From NCBI GenBank assembly GCA_949825025.1, contig OX463779.1:47551784-47615783 (forward strand): 64,000 nucleotides of DNA. The letters run 5' to 3'. Position 1 is the stretch's first letter; every line of letters starts with the position of its first letter. The stretch comes from Siphlonurus alternatus (taxonomy: Eukaryota; Arthropoda; Insecta; Ephemeroptera; Siphlonuridae). Below the pieces are notes generated by a model. That model was not told the origin of the DNA, made no database searches, and saw nothing but the letters and a program-made list of their open reading frames with translations. Shown in pieces: positions 23,546 to 34,833 of this stretch. Made by a program: the position numbers and the translations under genes.

Positions 23546-23745
23546 GTAGCGCCAGTGCGTTTGGCCGCGGTTCTCTCTGCAAATAACCGAATTTAAGCAA
23601 CGCCGAGCGTGGTTAGTAGTTGGATGGATGATCATTTTCGACAAAAACCAACTTTCCTACCCAGGGATAAATCATTACGTTTTTACCATATGTGTTTCTC
23701 CGGGCTTTGGATCATTGCACTATCGGTCCATTAATAAAGAAAAAT
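23546..23745 (+). mobile_element. 5S rRNA-derived SINE, 3' truncated
   Basis: Leader GCGCCAGTGCGTTTGGCCG, the 5S segment TAAGCAACGCCGAGCGTGG and TTAGTAGTTGGATGGATGA, and the following TTTGGATCATTGCACT module. It stops before the central domain. Confidence 0.65.
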
Positions 23746-23892
23746 CATAGGTCATCATAGGTAGAATTTTGAATTAAAACGCAGCCATAGCATACTTGTA
23801 TATTATATAGTCTTTTATCTACTTGCAAGCAGGGTTTAAATTTGATATTGCAACTATATGTAAATTAATATATAATTGCGTGTCCTTATTTG

Positions 23893-24128
23893 AAAATCTA
23901 AACCTAATCTTATAACGTCTTTATACCTCAAAAACTCATATTATTTCTTCTTCTCTCAAAATGAAGATGAAATGTACAATATTTCTATAACATTCAATAA
24001 GAGGAAAAACTATGTAATCAGTGTAATCTCGTCTTTTTCCCTTTTTATTTTCTCTAAAATGGTGCAACATGAGGAGATAGCTTAAATAGAATATTTTAAT
24101 TAAAGATGAAATTTATTTCAACTCGGGT
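23893..24128 (+). mobile_element. Element D copy, left end truncated
   Basis: Matches D from TCTAAACCTAATCTTATAAC to its right terminus TTTCAACTCGGG; several internal indels. Confidence 0.6.
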
Positions 24129-24129
24129 A

Positions 24130-24898
24130 TCATAATATTATCCTTGTAGTATAATTAAGCTGGTTTTGTGACGATTTTCTCAAAAATATCTCAACCGGTT
24201 CTCGCAATTATCATTTTTTTTTATATATATATTGGTTTATTAGAAATATTTTCTCCAACTAATCATAAAAACAAGAAAATACTGCAGATTTACGAAACTA
24301 TTTTCCATTTTGACGTGTCGTAAATTGGCATTAAAAATCCTGTACATCGGCACTTTTTTTTATACAAAACATCATTACTCTTGTTTTAATTTTTTTTTTT
24401 TATTTTGCGGAGGGATCAAATTTTATCCTCTGAATTATTCAGTATATCAACTATAATGAAAGTATACATAATACTTTTTTTTTCCCTTGACTTCATTTTT
24501 TTAAAATCATATTTTATCCGAGAATATAGATGGTAATTTTTCATTTCTCTCTCGTCCCCATGGAATGAGGATTGACGTGTTTTAAATATTTATAGCAGTG
24601 ACGTCACAGGCGTGTCATCCATCATCATTGCGTGTCAACCTCAAAAGGGGGAGGGGCGAGATTAAAAAAAAAATAACCCCATTAACTAATAGCTCAGTGA
24701 CAACGATGCTAGGTGGGTTGGGGTTTATTGCATAAAAATATTTATAGACACCACCTTTTATAATTTTATGGTCTTGTATGAGTTTTACTTAAAATAAAAA
24801 CTCAACAAGGTCGTGTTAAAATTTGTTACTATAATGGTAATCTCATTCTTATACTGTATAGTTGCAAGTTATTGACTTCTAATGTAAAATTTAGCTAT
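24130..24898. other. AT-rich spacer with no recognised features
   Basis: Homopolymer-rich DNA. No gene or palindrome is supported. Confidence 0.45.
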
Positions 24899-24901
24899 AA
24901 T

Positions 24902-24974
24902 GGGTGCGATTCACGATGCAATTATAGCCAGGTTTCTAACCACGTTTAGTTTACCTGCTTCGTGAATCGTACCC
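24902..24974. mobile_element. Family E MITE, internally deleted
   Basis: Ends GGGTGCGATTCACGATGC and CTTCGTGAATCGTACCC, flanked by AAT on both sides (24899-24901 and 24975-24977). Only 73 bp remain. Confidence 0.65.
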
Positions 24975-25013
24975 AATATACATACATAACATGACGCCAA
25001 ATATTCATGTACG

Positions 25014-25285
25014 AGGTAAGCCAGCAGCATTATTACCTCGGCCATCTACAAATTGCCCTCCACAGCCCTCGATTATCCACTTACTTCAATAATACTCATA
25101 ATACTCCTTTGCTTTCTACACTCTCTATTACACTGCGTACTTTTAACACTCCTGTTCTTCAAACCTTTTTAGGTCTACCTAATCCTTTCATTCCTTGTAC
25201 ACTACTTTTAAACACCTGTTTTGCAATACGTTCATCATCCATTCTCTCAACATGTCCAAACCAAATTATCGTGCTATGCTATACA
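25014..25285 (-). pseudogene. LINE reverse-transcriptase C-terminal fragment
   Basis: On the minus strand, 25270 down to about 25168 reads IIWFGHVERMDDERIAKQVF and then GMKGLGRPKK before a stop. The WFGHVERM...GRP+ pattern is the conserved C-terminal end of many non-LTR retrotransposon ORF2 proteins. The frame is broken after GRPKK and the rest of the element is absent, so this is a dead 5'-truncated copy. It ends at about 25014 in the same 3' sequence found at 22260-22290. Confidence 0.7.
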
Positions 25286-25289
25286 TTAT

Positions 25290-25945
25290 TTAATATATAA
25301 TGTTAAAATATGATTATATTTTGTGTTGTACTTATTATTATACAGATATTTATTTGTCTTGTATGTATTATGTGTGTAAATAATATACAATTAGGAATTT
25401 TATTTACGTTTATAGGTTGTAATTTATGTGTATGTATCCAATATTTTCATAACTAAAATTAGTCTGTATTGGAATCAATAAACAAAACATATAAATATTA
25501 TGTTGCTTTTTAATTATAACAACTATAATCTATATATATAACATAACTCAAAATTCATAATTCATAATATTTTATTGCTTTTCGATTGCTGCACATAACA
25601 ATATAAAAGCACGTCAAATATTACACTAACAATCAATGATACAAAACAATTATAAAATATAGAAGACTTATGACAAATCAAATAATTATAATGTCATCAG
25701 TATTATAATCCAGCAGTATGTCGTATATCATCCTACTATATATATTGCAAAAATTTTGATCAATGATCATGCACAATACAAAAATGTAAGAAGCGGAAAT
25801 GATTCTATAATGTCAATTAATATCTTTCAAATGCATGGCACATTACAAGTTTGCTTAAAATATAAAAATAGGCCAAAAAACAACAATCATGGCATAAAAC
25901 CAAAGAAAAATTAAATGATTTCAAAATATAAATTTGTGTCTATAG
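25290..25945. other. AT-rich spacer with no recognised features
   Basis: AT-rich DNA with short TATATA runs. Nothing further identified. Confidence 0.45.
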
Positions 25946-25949
25946 TTAA

Positions 25950-26713
25950 GGCGGATTCAGATGGCGACAACGGCGATACGACGCGATTTGACGTAAAAGC
26001 TGTGAAATATTATGCGGTGGCGAATCCGCCGGGAATCGCGTTAATTACGATGCTCTTTTTCTTTTAATCGCCCAATATGGCCGCCAATGGATGTTACAGC
26101 AAGGTCACATTACTCGCGTCGCGTTGCATGATAGAAATCGCCATGTGAATCCAGGGCCGTCCCATGCGCACGGTGCATACGTTTAATTTTTTCTGCTCTA
26201 TTATAGAGTTTTCCGTAAATTAATAGCCATGGCTTAGAAAAGCTGCGCAGAAACGAGTTTTAAATGTTAGTAGTCTACTGCGCATGGCTCCGCAAAGTGT
26301 GCATGATAAAAAAGCTTGAATCCAAATGAAGCTGCGCAAACGCTATAGGTGACTAATCTGCGCACAGCCAATAGCAACTTTGTATGCTTTATGAACAAAG
26401 ATACGAACTTCTACCCCAGATTGCTTGCGAATTGCAGTATTTAAAAATTCTTTTAATACGTTACTGCAACCGGTTTGGCTTGTAGTATTGCAAGTAAATA
26501 CCAAATTTGAGATGAGATAAAAAGCAACGTTCTCGCTAATGTTGAACAAAAATTCTGCTCCGGTGGGGCCCCTCGTGCAGCAAAACAGCTGTTTTGAGCT
26601 CACTACGTGACGTCACCTTGGGTGTTTTTGGCCAAAATGCGCAGATCAGTCCAAATTCGTAGGGCTGATGGACCTATCTATTATAGTTGTATCATGATGT
26701 GAATCCACCTTTA
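25950..26713. mobile_element. Family I MITE, copy 2, interrupted near its right end
   Basis: The left end AAGGCGGATTCAGATGGCG and the arm to ATCGCCATGTGAATCCA (26153) match family I. The terminal bases GAATCCACCTTTA reappear at 26701-26713 after a 543-bp insertion. Confidence 0.6.
26154..26696. mobile_element. 543-bp insertion with 11-bp flanking duplication
   Basis: Bounded by the direct repeat ATGTGAATCCA (26143-26153 and 26697-26707), which is present once in other family I copies. The ends are not inverted and there is no poly(A). A minus-strand frame of 86 codons (26343-26603) has no recognisable domain. Confidence 0.5.
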
Positions 26714-26719
26714 GCTAAA

Positions 26720-27370
26720 AACATACAATGTTTTACAAAAACAAATAAGTACAGGAAAAATATAGCTTCCTGCCCAAACTGTTTATTATCTGGAAGTAAA
26801 TTATCAAGAATAGAAAATAAACAAGAGATTAGAGATGTATAATATTTTAATCTATATTTTGATTATATTAATATTTAAAACATTATTTAACATGATGTGT
26901 TAAAAAGTTTTGAAACATAAATTAAAATATTATTTTTTAAACAAACATTATTAAATTGCTCTAGGGGATAAAAGTAAACCAATTTGAAATTGTTATGAAT
27001 TTTTAATACATAATTCATATATAGTATACTGAAAAGTTATGTCTGGGATAAGTTAATAAATCTCTGAGAAAATAACCTATACGTTACGTAATCAGTGTAC
27101 TTGAGGAATACTTGATTTGAGAACGAAAAAAGAAATAATTTTCAAGATTTTTCTGGTCTCTAATAAAAGAACACTAATGTTTTGTGATGGTTGAATTAGA
27201 AGGTTTAATTGAACTTGTACAGACATGTTCGGAAACAAGTGACGCTACTTACTTCAGGAAACTAGTAAGCATCGATCGTCCAAAGAGGTCCTCATGCACC
27301 TAGCCTAGCTCAGAAGATGTATATACAGCCGTCATATTGTTATTAATCGAGAACTATTTACCAAATGGAA
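26720..27370. other. AT-rich spacer with no recognised features
   Basis: Nothing recognised. Confidence 0.45.
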
Positions 27371-27379
27371 TGGCTTAAC

Positions 27380-27731
27380 ACGAAACCTCGATTGTAGTAG
27401 CCCCCTTTGATTAACATGTAAACCTTAGCAACTTCAAAATAATTTTTTTTTTTTTTTTTTTTTTCAGAGAGCACAAAAAAGTTGCAGAAAATTTTCAAAA
27501 CAAACGAACGAGCAGATTGTTTTAAATTAATCTTTTAGTTTAGCTCTCCATGGGAAAGCCCTATACTGAAAACTTAAAACATTAATCTAAAAAAATCGGC
27601 TCGTCCGATTCTTTTGAATTTTTTTCTGCAACTTTTTGTCTCTCAAAAATATTCATAATTATTATGAGGTTGCTAAGTAAGTTTTACATGTTAATCAAAT
27701 GGGACTACTACAATCAATGTTTCGTTTTATC
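27380..27731. mobile_element. Family L foldback
   Basis: Ends ACGAAACCTCGATTGTAGTA and TACTACAATCAATGTTTCGT are inverted. The arms continue through TTTGATTAACATGTAAA, the T-rich segment 27440-27464 and GTTGCAGAAAATT facing TTTTTCTGCAAC. Confidence 0.65.
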
Positions 27732-27739
27732 TTACCCTT

Positions 27740-28075
27740 AACTTTCCAAACCCTTCGCCAACGCAACGCCATGTGCATGTTGGAACCCTGATACGTCACA
27801 CCGCTGACTTTTTAAACGAATTTGATTGGCTATAACCTAACTGTCTTTTCCGCTTTAAAAGGTACCGTTTTAGTTGCCGGCGCTGAGCTGTCAACTTTTA
27901 CGCCTCCAAACAGACCGCTCGAGTGGTTTATTTGGAGGAATTCCCCGAAGGTTGACGAAAATTATCGAGTATATGATTTTTTAATTCGACGTCCTGGACC
28001 ATCCTTCCACAATATACAGTCTTTGGTTATTACTGCCTACATCTCCACCAATGCTAACTCATAATGTCAACATGG
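27740..28075. repeat. Family M repeat, copy 1
   Basis: Matches 31710-32285 in blocks: TACGTCACACCGCTGA, GCATTTGATT-like sequence, CCTCCAAACAGACCGCTCGA and GTTGACGAAAATTATCGAGT. Non-coding; ends not defined. Confidence 0.5.
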
Positions 28076-28090
28076 CACCCTTTCCTGCCC

Positions 28091-28362
28091 TAATTGAAAT
28101 TTTTTGTCTTCAACTAACCCTTTACACATCTAAACGTAATCTTTTTACTTCTAAAATACATCTTATTTCCTCTTCGCTCAAAGTGAGAATGAAATGAAGA
28201 AAATATTTCTTACTATTTTATACTCACGAAGAGGAAAGAAAACGTAATCTCATCTTGTTCCCGCTTTTTTTTTCTCTAAAATTGCACAAAATAGGAAGAA
28301 AAAAGACGATAGGAGAGCTTAATAGCGAATAAAAAATGAAATTTAGTTGAACTTTGGTGTTG
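28091..28362 (+). mobile_element. Element D copy
   Basis: From CCTAATTGAAATTTTTTGTC to AAAAAATGAAATTTAGTTGA; unoccupied centre. Confidence 0.6.
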
Positions 28363-28644
28363 TCTCAATATGATTGCACCTCCTTTTTTAATTCTCCATT
28401 TCCCCTCCCTCCTCCGTGTTTGCTGTTCCATCAGCAGACACGTCATATGCAGAGTCGATGGCGCGTGACACCTCCCCCCCCCCACCCTTTATCTGCGTCT
28501 GTGTGAGTAGCGACTGTTGAGACAGTTCAAGATCTTCAGGCAGTGAGAGGGTGGGGGAGTCAACGTTGAAATGACAAAGCATGATATTTGTCGGTGCAAA
28601 GTACTAGACATAAGAATAAACATTATTATTATTTTTATTATTAT

Positions 28645-28912
28645 ATTTTTTTTACAAGGTATATATTACGGCTCGCGGCGAGTTACTGGGTATTACTGGA
28701 TATGATAGGGAAAGGATGGTGGCCACGGCCTGTTACGCGTTCCAGCATTCACTGAGGTGAGACTGAAGGAACCGTGGAAAACCTCAGTCATTACGGACAT
28801 CTCTACTTTTTATCACTGGACCAAAGTGATGTCCAAAGCCTGTATCACTGCATTTATAGGTGGAAAGTGAGACAAATTTCAAATTTACCCCAGGGTCTTA
28901 CTTGATAATGTA
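28645..28912 (-). mobile_element. 5S-derived SINE, 5' truncated
   Basis: Minus-strand copy starting with a T run (poly(A) tail) then ACAAGG. Contains the central domain (GGAACCGTGGAAAACCTCAG) and the module around TACCCCAGGGTCTTACTTGA. The 5S head is missing. Confidence 0.6.
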
Positions 28913-28914
28913 AG

Positions 28915-30540
28915 TCCAGATCCAGATCATCCAAACACAATGAAGACAAAGAATCTTCCGATTTAGTAATATATTCTTTATTATATGGTAATATATTCTG
29001 GGAAATTAAGTTCGATAATTAAATTATTTTACTATTTCATATATCAAAGTGTAATACTTTGCATTTTTGCTGGTATTATATAGTTGATTTGATGGTAATT
29101 GCATTATTCAGTTCAAATGATATATGGTGAAAATATTAAATATTAAAATTTAGAAACTGCATGATAAAATGATGCTGTTAATGCGTTCAAATCTCGGTGT
29201 AAATAAATATAAAATTTTATAATATAGTATAATTAAATTAAAAACAGATTTTAAAAATCTGTTAAAAATAGTATAGTTATCAAAACTCCCAAAACATTGT
29301 ATAAAATATTATTTAAATTTAAAATTTTAATAATAAATTGTTTAAAAAATTTTAATTCGTTAAATTTTCAAATTAGAATGAGTATTGAATAATACAAACT
29401 GCCACAGTTTATTATTGATTCTAAATGTATCTTGAACAATAAATTCACTCAGTACACATATAAATGTAGCATATATTTCACAAATTATAATTGTAATTCA
29501 AGGCGTTGCGGAACTATGCGGTAAAAGTAAAGCTTATATTTTAATATATAAAACATCTTCTTTATATTTATATCTGGCTAGAATGTTGTTAACATTATCA
29601 TAATTTTCATCAAGCTTAAATTATTTTGTAATATAAAAAAAAAAAAATAGCTATGTAGATTCTGAGATTGCGTATACCGGCAGTATGTATATATAATATG
29701 CATCAAATAAGCTAGCTGTGTGGTAGAGCTAGTAGCTATTACCCCGCCGTATGCTGTGGTTTATTTAACGTTGGAATTTTGTCAAGCCTTTTGATACCCT
29801 GCACGTATAACCCCGGGAGCGTGTTTAGCTTGCTGCCTCAATCATAGAAGGCGGTGGATTTAATTTAAAATTTACACTTTAATACACCAATACATAATAT
29901 ACATCATAGCTTGTGTAGGCTTTATATAAGTACTTATTATTAAACTACATGTTAGTGTATCAAGGGAAAAATAGAATTTGTTATGTTTTCTTTTTAATAT
30001 TATAAGTATACTATTAAATATTATGAGTTTATATAATGGCAGTATTATGTTGAATGATATATTGAAGATGATGATTTTAAATTTATGTAATAAATGTTTT
30101 TAAAGAAGATTATTTGGGATTATGTCATCCTTGATAAAAAAAAAAAAAATATTAATAGACCGTTTTTATTTAAATATCTATTTATGATACATTCAAATGT
30201 GCAGTGTATATGTGCATATATAATACACTGACAATATGAAACAAATTAGATATTTTTTTTATTATAATATAATATATCAAATTCATTCATACATACATAA
30301 TAATATATAATTATATATGGATAGTGCGTAATAATCCATATTACAGGCCAAGTTGAAAGTTCCATCACTTTACTAATTCTGGCAGAGTTATTCAGACGAT
30401 CTGTGTGGAGGTACGTTCTCTGACAGGTAAATGAGAGGTAATTAATATCGTATTAAATTACTGCTGCTGTCAGGAATTTAGTATCGGGTCTGATGACAAC
30501 TATTATCACCTTGTACCTGAACACCTTGTAGTGGTGTTGA
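28915..30540. other. Long AT-rich spacer
   Basis: About 1.6 kb with no supported gene or element. A short less AT-rich block at 29700-29850 (GCTGTGTGGTAGAGCTAGTA) has no recognisable origin. Confidence 0.45.
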
Positions 30541-30542
30541 GA

Positions 30543-30880
30543 AGCGTGGCACAATGCATTGAACGGTTCTCGCTAGATCACCAAAGTCAAGCGACGTCGA
30601 GGGTGGTTATTACTTGGATGGGTGACCATTTCAAGTAAAAATTACATTGCTCCTCCCTGGGGTAAATTCGTCTCGCTTTCCACCAAGTGAAGTGATGCAC
30701 TTGGCTTAGAAAATCACTTTGGTTCATTGATAAAAAAGTAGAGGTGTCTCTCTTGACTGAGGTTTTCCACGGTTCCCTCAGTCTCAACTTAGTGAATGCT
30801 AAGACGCGTAATAGACCGTGGCCACCATTCTTTCCCTCCTTTATCCCAACCCATTACTCCGCTCCGAGCTCCAAACTCTT
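30543..30880 (+). mobile_element. 5S rRNA-derived SINE, fullest copy
   Basis: Leader GCGTGGCACAATGCATTGAA, 5S segment CTCGCTAGATCACCAAAGTC then TTACTTGGATGGGTGACC, module CTCCCTGGGGTAAATTCGTC, central domain TGACTGAGGTTTTCCACGGT through AGACCGTGGCCACCATTC. The 3' end lacks a clear poly(A). Confidence 0.75.
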
Positions 30881-30884
30881 CTTA

Positions 30885-31520
30885 CATCTCCCAAATTTGT
30901 AAATCTGTATTCTTTTGTCTATTGGATCTAGCAAGTGAGGCAGGAGTAAAGTTCATATTGTACAGAGGTGTACATATTCAATGTGCCGAATTTTGTTTGT
31001 ATGCCAGCTCAAATATTCCGGCAATCACCGCCCACATTTTTGTTAATGTTCAATGGATTTGTTGTAATCAAGAATTTGCCATGTTAAACGAACAAAAGAA
31101 ATAGACAGACATCATACCTGTAGTTGGAATTTAATTATTTTCCAAAATTTATGTTTTATAATAAATCTTTGTTAAAACATACGCTCATTGATTTGCTAAA
31201 ATTCGGAATATGTCTATACGTTTTAAACATCTTTTATTAAAAAATATATATTATGGTATTATCAATCTGAGTGAAAGTACACAATTTGTGTATAGGATTT
31301 TACCTTCAGCATTCACTAATTGGGTTTTGTTAAATTTATTTAATTGTTAATATATTCCCATCCAAATTATCTAAACAATGATTGTATAATTCTGAATAGA
31401 GTACCAAAAATAAATTAAAGGAAATCTCTTTCACTTATTTCAGTTATTTCTTTAAAATAATAATATAAACAGACCAATTTAAAAATGTTTGTTATGTTTT
31501 CAAGAAGGGTCTAATTATTT
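30885..31520. other. AT-rich spacer
   Basis: A frame of about 100 codons begins in the SINE tail and runs to 31104 without a recognisable domain. No gene is called. Confidence 0.4.
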
Positions 31521-31523
31521 AAA

Positions 31524-31664
31524 GGAGCATTCACAAAGCCTTAAGGCCACATTTAAGGCTCAATAATTTAAGACCAAAAATTTTGGGTCTAAAAAACACG
31601 TCTAAAATCAAGCTTTAAATTATCGAGCCTTAAATGTGGCCTTAAGACTTTGTGAATGCCCCTT
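31524..31664. mobile_element. Family P palindromic MITE
   Basis: Ends GGAGCATTCACAAAGCCTTA and TAAGACTTTGTGAATGCCCC; arms GGCCACATTTAAGGCTC and GAGCCTTAAATGTGGCC are perfect complements. The termini resemble family F (GGGGGGCATTCACAAAG). Confidence 0.65.
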
Positions 31665-31709
31665 TTAATATCTTATCCAAGAACTTTTTACTAAGAGGAA
31701 GGATTAACT

Positions 31710-32285
31710 TTCAAACCGGTCACTTTTCCCGACAACGTGACGCTATGTCTGGACCCTGGTACGTCACAGGGCTAATCCTCTATTGTAGGGGGTATAGTCA
31801 CTCCCTTCCGGATTATGGAGGCCCAATTCTGAATTCTGATTGGCTTATAAATAACCCTTTTTGCTGAAACGCCTCCCTATTGGTTAAAAAGGCGTTATTT
31901 GCGTGTTGCTTACAAATTTCAACAATCCAATTTTTTTTGTAACGGTCGTGAGTGACTTTACCCGGTTCAATAGAGGATTAACCCTGGTACGTCACACCGC
32001 TGAAATTTTAAGCGCATTTGATTCACTGTAACCTCACTACAGTATAATTACGAAGGTGCCTCCTTAACCGCCAGCGCTATAATGTAAGCTGTCCACTTTG
32101 ACGTCCCCAAACAGACCGCTCGAGCACGTGACTTATTAAATTTGGTGAAATTTTCCGAATGTTGACGAAATTTATCGAGTATCGAGGTTTCCCTGGACCG
32201 TCCTCCGAGAACCCATGTATCCGCAACACGCGTCTCTTGTACGCTGAAAGAGTTGCATACTTTCAGGATGACATTGGAAAATGGC
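31710..32285. repeat. Family M repeat, copy 2, interrupted by hAT-like element
   Basis: Matches the copy at 27740-28075 on both sides of the insertion at 31767-31986, including CCAAACAGACCGCTCGAGCA and GTTGACGAAATTTATCGAGT. Confidence 0.55.
31767..31986. mobile_element. hAT-like MITE with 8-bp target duplication
   Basis: 220 bp with inverted ends CAGGGCTAATCCTCTATTG and CAATAGAGGATTAACCCTG, flanked by GTACGTCA on both sides (31759-31766 and 31987-31994). CAGGG termini and an 8-bp duplication are the hAT superfamily signature. Non-coding. Confidence 0.8.
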
Positions 32286-32340
32286 GGCAACGATTTAATT
32301 TCGTCACCATAATGGAGGCTTAGAGATTTTTTGTCAACAA

Positions 32341-32785
32341 CTTTACCAAGGGGAGGGGATCGAAACGACCCGGTTTTTTAATCACATGTTAAAAAAAAGC
32401 TAAAATTTTTCCTCTCTATTTTTTTTTTTTTTTTTTTGGAAATTCATTGCTGGGTGGCTAACTAAGGATTACAAATATTTTTCAGAAATTTTAGAGCAGT
32501 ATTTCACACTCTTTCTTCGAATTAAAAGAGTTAAGGCGGATTCAGATGGCGATAACGACGATGCTACACGATTTTGTCACACAAACTGTAAAATCCTATG
32601 CGGCAAGCGAATTCGGCAGGTTGTGGTAGCGAAATCGCGTTAATTGCGACGCTCTTCTTTTTAATCGCCAAAAATGGCCGTCAATGGATGTTACAGCAAG
32701 TGCGCATTATTCGCGTTGCGTCGCGTGATAAAAATCGCCATGTGAATCCACCTTTACGTGTCGTCTTGACCCACCCTTTGGTAAT
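32341..32785. mobile_element. Family H foldback, copy 2, interrupted by family I
   Basis: Left end TTTACCAAGGGGAGGGGATC and right end CCACCCTTTGGTAA are inverted. The element continues across the family I copy at 32533-32756. Confidence 0.5.
32533..32756. mobile_element. Family I palindromic MITE, copy 3
   Basis: Ends AAGGCGGATTCAGATGG and CCATGTGAATCCACCTTTA. A TA at each border is consistent with a TA duplication inside family H. Confidence 0.65.
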
Positions 32786-33772
32786 GCCAGGGTTCAGCAT
32801 TAGTACGTACAAATACTACAGTTACAGTACATTATTAAAAGAGTGTTAAGATTATTGCAAGAAGTTACATTAGATTGTAGCAAAGATTACATACCAGCGT
32901 TGGATTGTAGGACTATACTTCATGTTGGGACTTGCATAATACACATAGTCAACTAGGGCGAAATTTTTTCTCCTTTGTATTTTCAGTTGTCTATCTTAGT
33001 TTGTTAATTTTTACCAGAAAACTAAAGAACTGAAAAATTCCAACATGCTGTTTTGTTAAAAAACGATCACCAATAAAGTTTTGTTAAAATTGAAAGAAAA
33101 TAAACATTTTTGTTTCTATAAATTATTAAATTTCCTATATAATTCCAAAAACTATTTAGTATTTTTTTTTCTATCCAATTTAAGTTAAAGAAATTTAAAA
33201 AAGTTATACAACAAATTATAAAAGTAATTTTATAACTTAAGTCATAAAATATATTAAATTTATTTTATAAAATGAATACAACACATTGCAGCAGGTAAAA
33301 ACATAAAACTGGTTGTGTAAAATTAAGCAGATTAAAATGCACAACACTTGTTCCTGCAAATGTCTCGCTTGTGTAGAACTACTAGCGCGTTGTTGCAGCA
33401 AAAAACTTAAGCATAAACTTTCTACATGTTATAACACAAGTTTTATTAGAATAAACTTTTTCTAGTATTTTTTTTTTTTTTTTTTTTGTAAGAGAGAGGT
33501 TTTTAATTGACATTATTTTCTTGTTTGTTTTGTAATTGACATTTGACTTGTGACGTCAACAAAGGTAATATAGGTCAAACATAATAAAAGTTACTTAGAG
33601 TGGTAAACAGAAGAAAAGTAAAACATACCCGAGTTGAAATAAATTTCATCTTTTATTCGCTATTAAGCTCTCCTTTTGTCTAATTTCCTTTTACTTTTAG
33701 AGGAAAAAAGAAAAAAAAAACTTGAGATTACGTCTTTTTCCATCTTCTTGAGCATAAAATGTTAGGAATATT

Positions 33773-34410
33773 CCCTAGCTGAAAAAATGTTTTCAACTCA
33801 TCCTTTACACGTCTAAACCTAATCCTTTTACTTCTAAAGCACATTGTATTTCCTCTTCACTCAAATGGTCAGTATCCATCAGAAAAATTATATAGTCGCC
33901 ATGTTCGTTTGCTAATTTTGACTCCTGCTACAACCACCGCGCATCGGCGCGCAACCCTTCTGCGCACGTTTTTTCGGCTCGAAGTCAAAACACTACTACC
34001 GCGAAATTCTTTAGATGCTCTTTAATTAAACTGACCCAAGGCAAATAATAAAATTTTTATAGCAGCAAACGTAAAAGGTTAGTGCCAATACGTAATTTTA
34101 AATTTGCAAACATAACTTAATATTTAGAGGGTTAACAATAAGCGATCGAAAAATTGCTCCGTATAGGATCTTACGTGCGCCCAATCTTTTTTTGTAAGTA
34201 AATGGGAGGACAAAGGTTTGGTGATGTCATCATGGATGCTGACCATTGAGGATGCAATGAAGAAATATTTCTAAATTTTATGCTCAAGAAGACGTAATAT
34301 CGTATCTTTCCCTTTTTTTTCCTCTAAAATGGTACAAAATATTATGGAATTAGCCAAATTAGACTAATAGCTTAATACAGAATAAAAGATGAAATTTATT
34401 TCAACTCGGG
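33773..34410 (+). mobile_element. Element D (inner), itself interrupted
   Basis: Begins CCCTAGCTGAAAAAATG and ends TTATTTCAACTCGGG. Flanked by ATT (33770-33772 and 34411-34413), a duplication of the outer D's centre. Its own left half is broken at about 33866-34246. Confidence 0.7.
33866..34246. mobile_element. Element with inverted ends inside inner D
   Basis: Ends TGGTCAGTATCCATCAG and ATCATGGATGCTGACCA are imperfect inverted repeats. About 380 bp, non-coding, includes CpG-rich ACCGCGCATCGGCGCGCAAC. Third layer of nesting here. Confidence 0.55.
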
Positions 34411-34799
34411 ATTGTCCTCATTTTATCCTCACTTTGAGTGAAGAGGAAATAAGATGTGTTTTAGAGGTAAAAGATTAGGTTTAGTCGTGTAAAGAATGAA
34501 TTGAAGACGAAATTTTTCAACCTGGGTAGAAAGTTACTGAGTTTGTCCTGGTAGCAACATAGGGAATACAAAATGTCCCCTCGCTGCTCAAAGTGAAAAG
34601 ATAATAGAGTTACCCGCATCCACCACCCTCACTTTCCCAAACAGCTGAGAGGTCTGTGACACCTTCTTCATGACAATCTCATTCCCAGAAACAAGCCGCG
34701 GACGTCAAGACTCTTTTGTGTCAGTTCTCTGTGTTCCTTTGTCATATAAATTACTTATTTTTTAACTTAGATGTGTATAAAAATGTTTTAATGGAATAT

Positions 34800-34802
<3 letters not shown>

Positions 34803-34831
<29 letters not shown>
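34803..34831. repeat. (AG)n microsatellite
   Basis: Continuous AG dinucleotide run. Confidence 0.95.

Positions 34832-34833
<2 letters not shown>

Larger units (their letters stand above)
33628..34526 (-). mobile_element. Element D (outer), carrying another D
   Basis: Right-end sequence CCCGAGTTGAAATAAATTTC at 33628 and left-end CGAAATTTTTCAACCTGGG ending 34526, flanked by TA on both sides (33626-33627 and 34527-34528). Interrupted at its centre by a second D at 33773-34410. Confidence 0.7.

Noticed and set aside
34604..34712. Minus-strand 37-codon frame containing SQTSQLFGKVRVVDAGNS, faintly like the start of mitochondrial ribosomal protein uL14
   Set aside because: No pyrimidine-rich acceptor, no following exon with the rest of the domain nearby, and the similarity is only a few residues.
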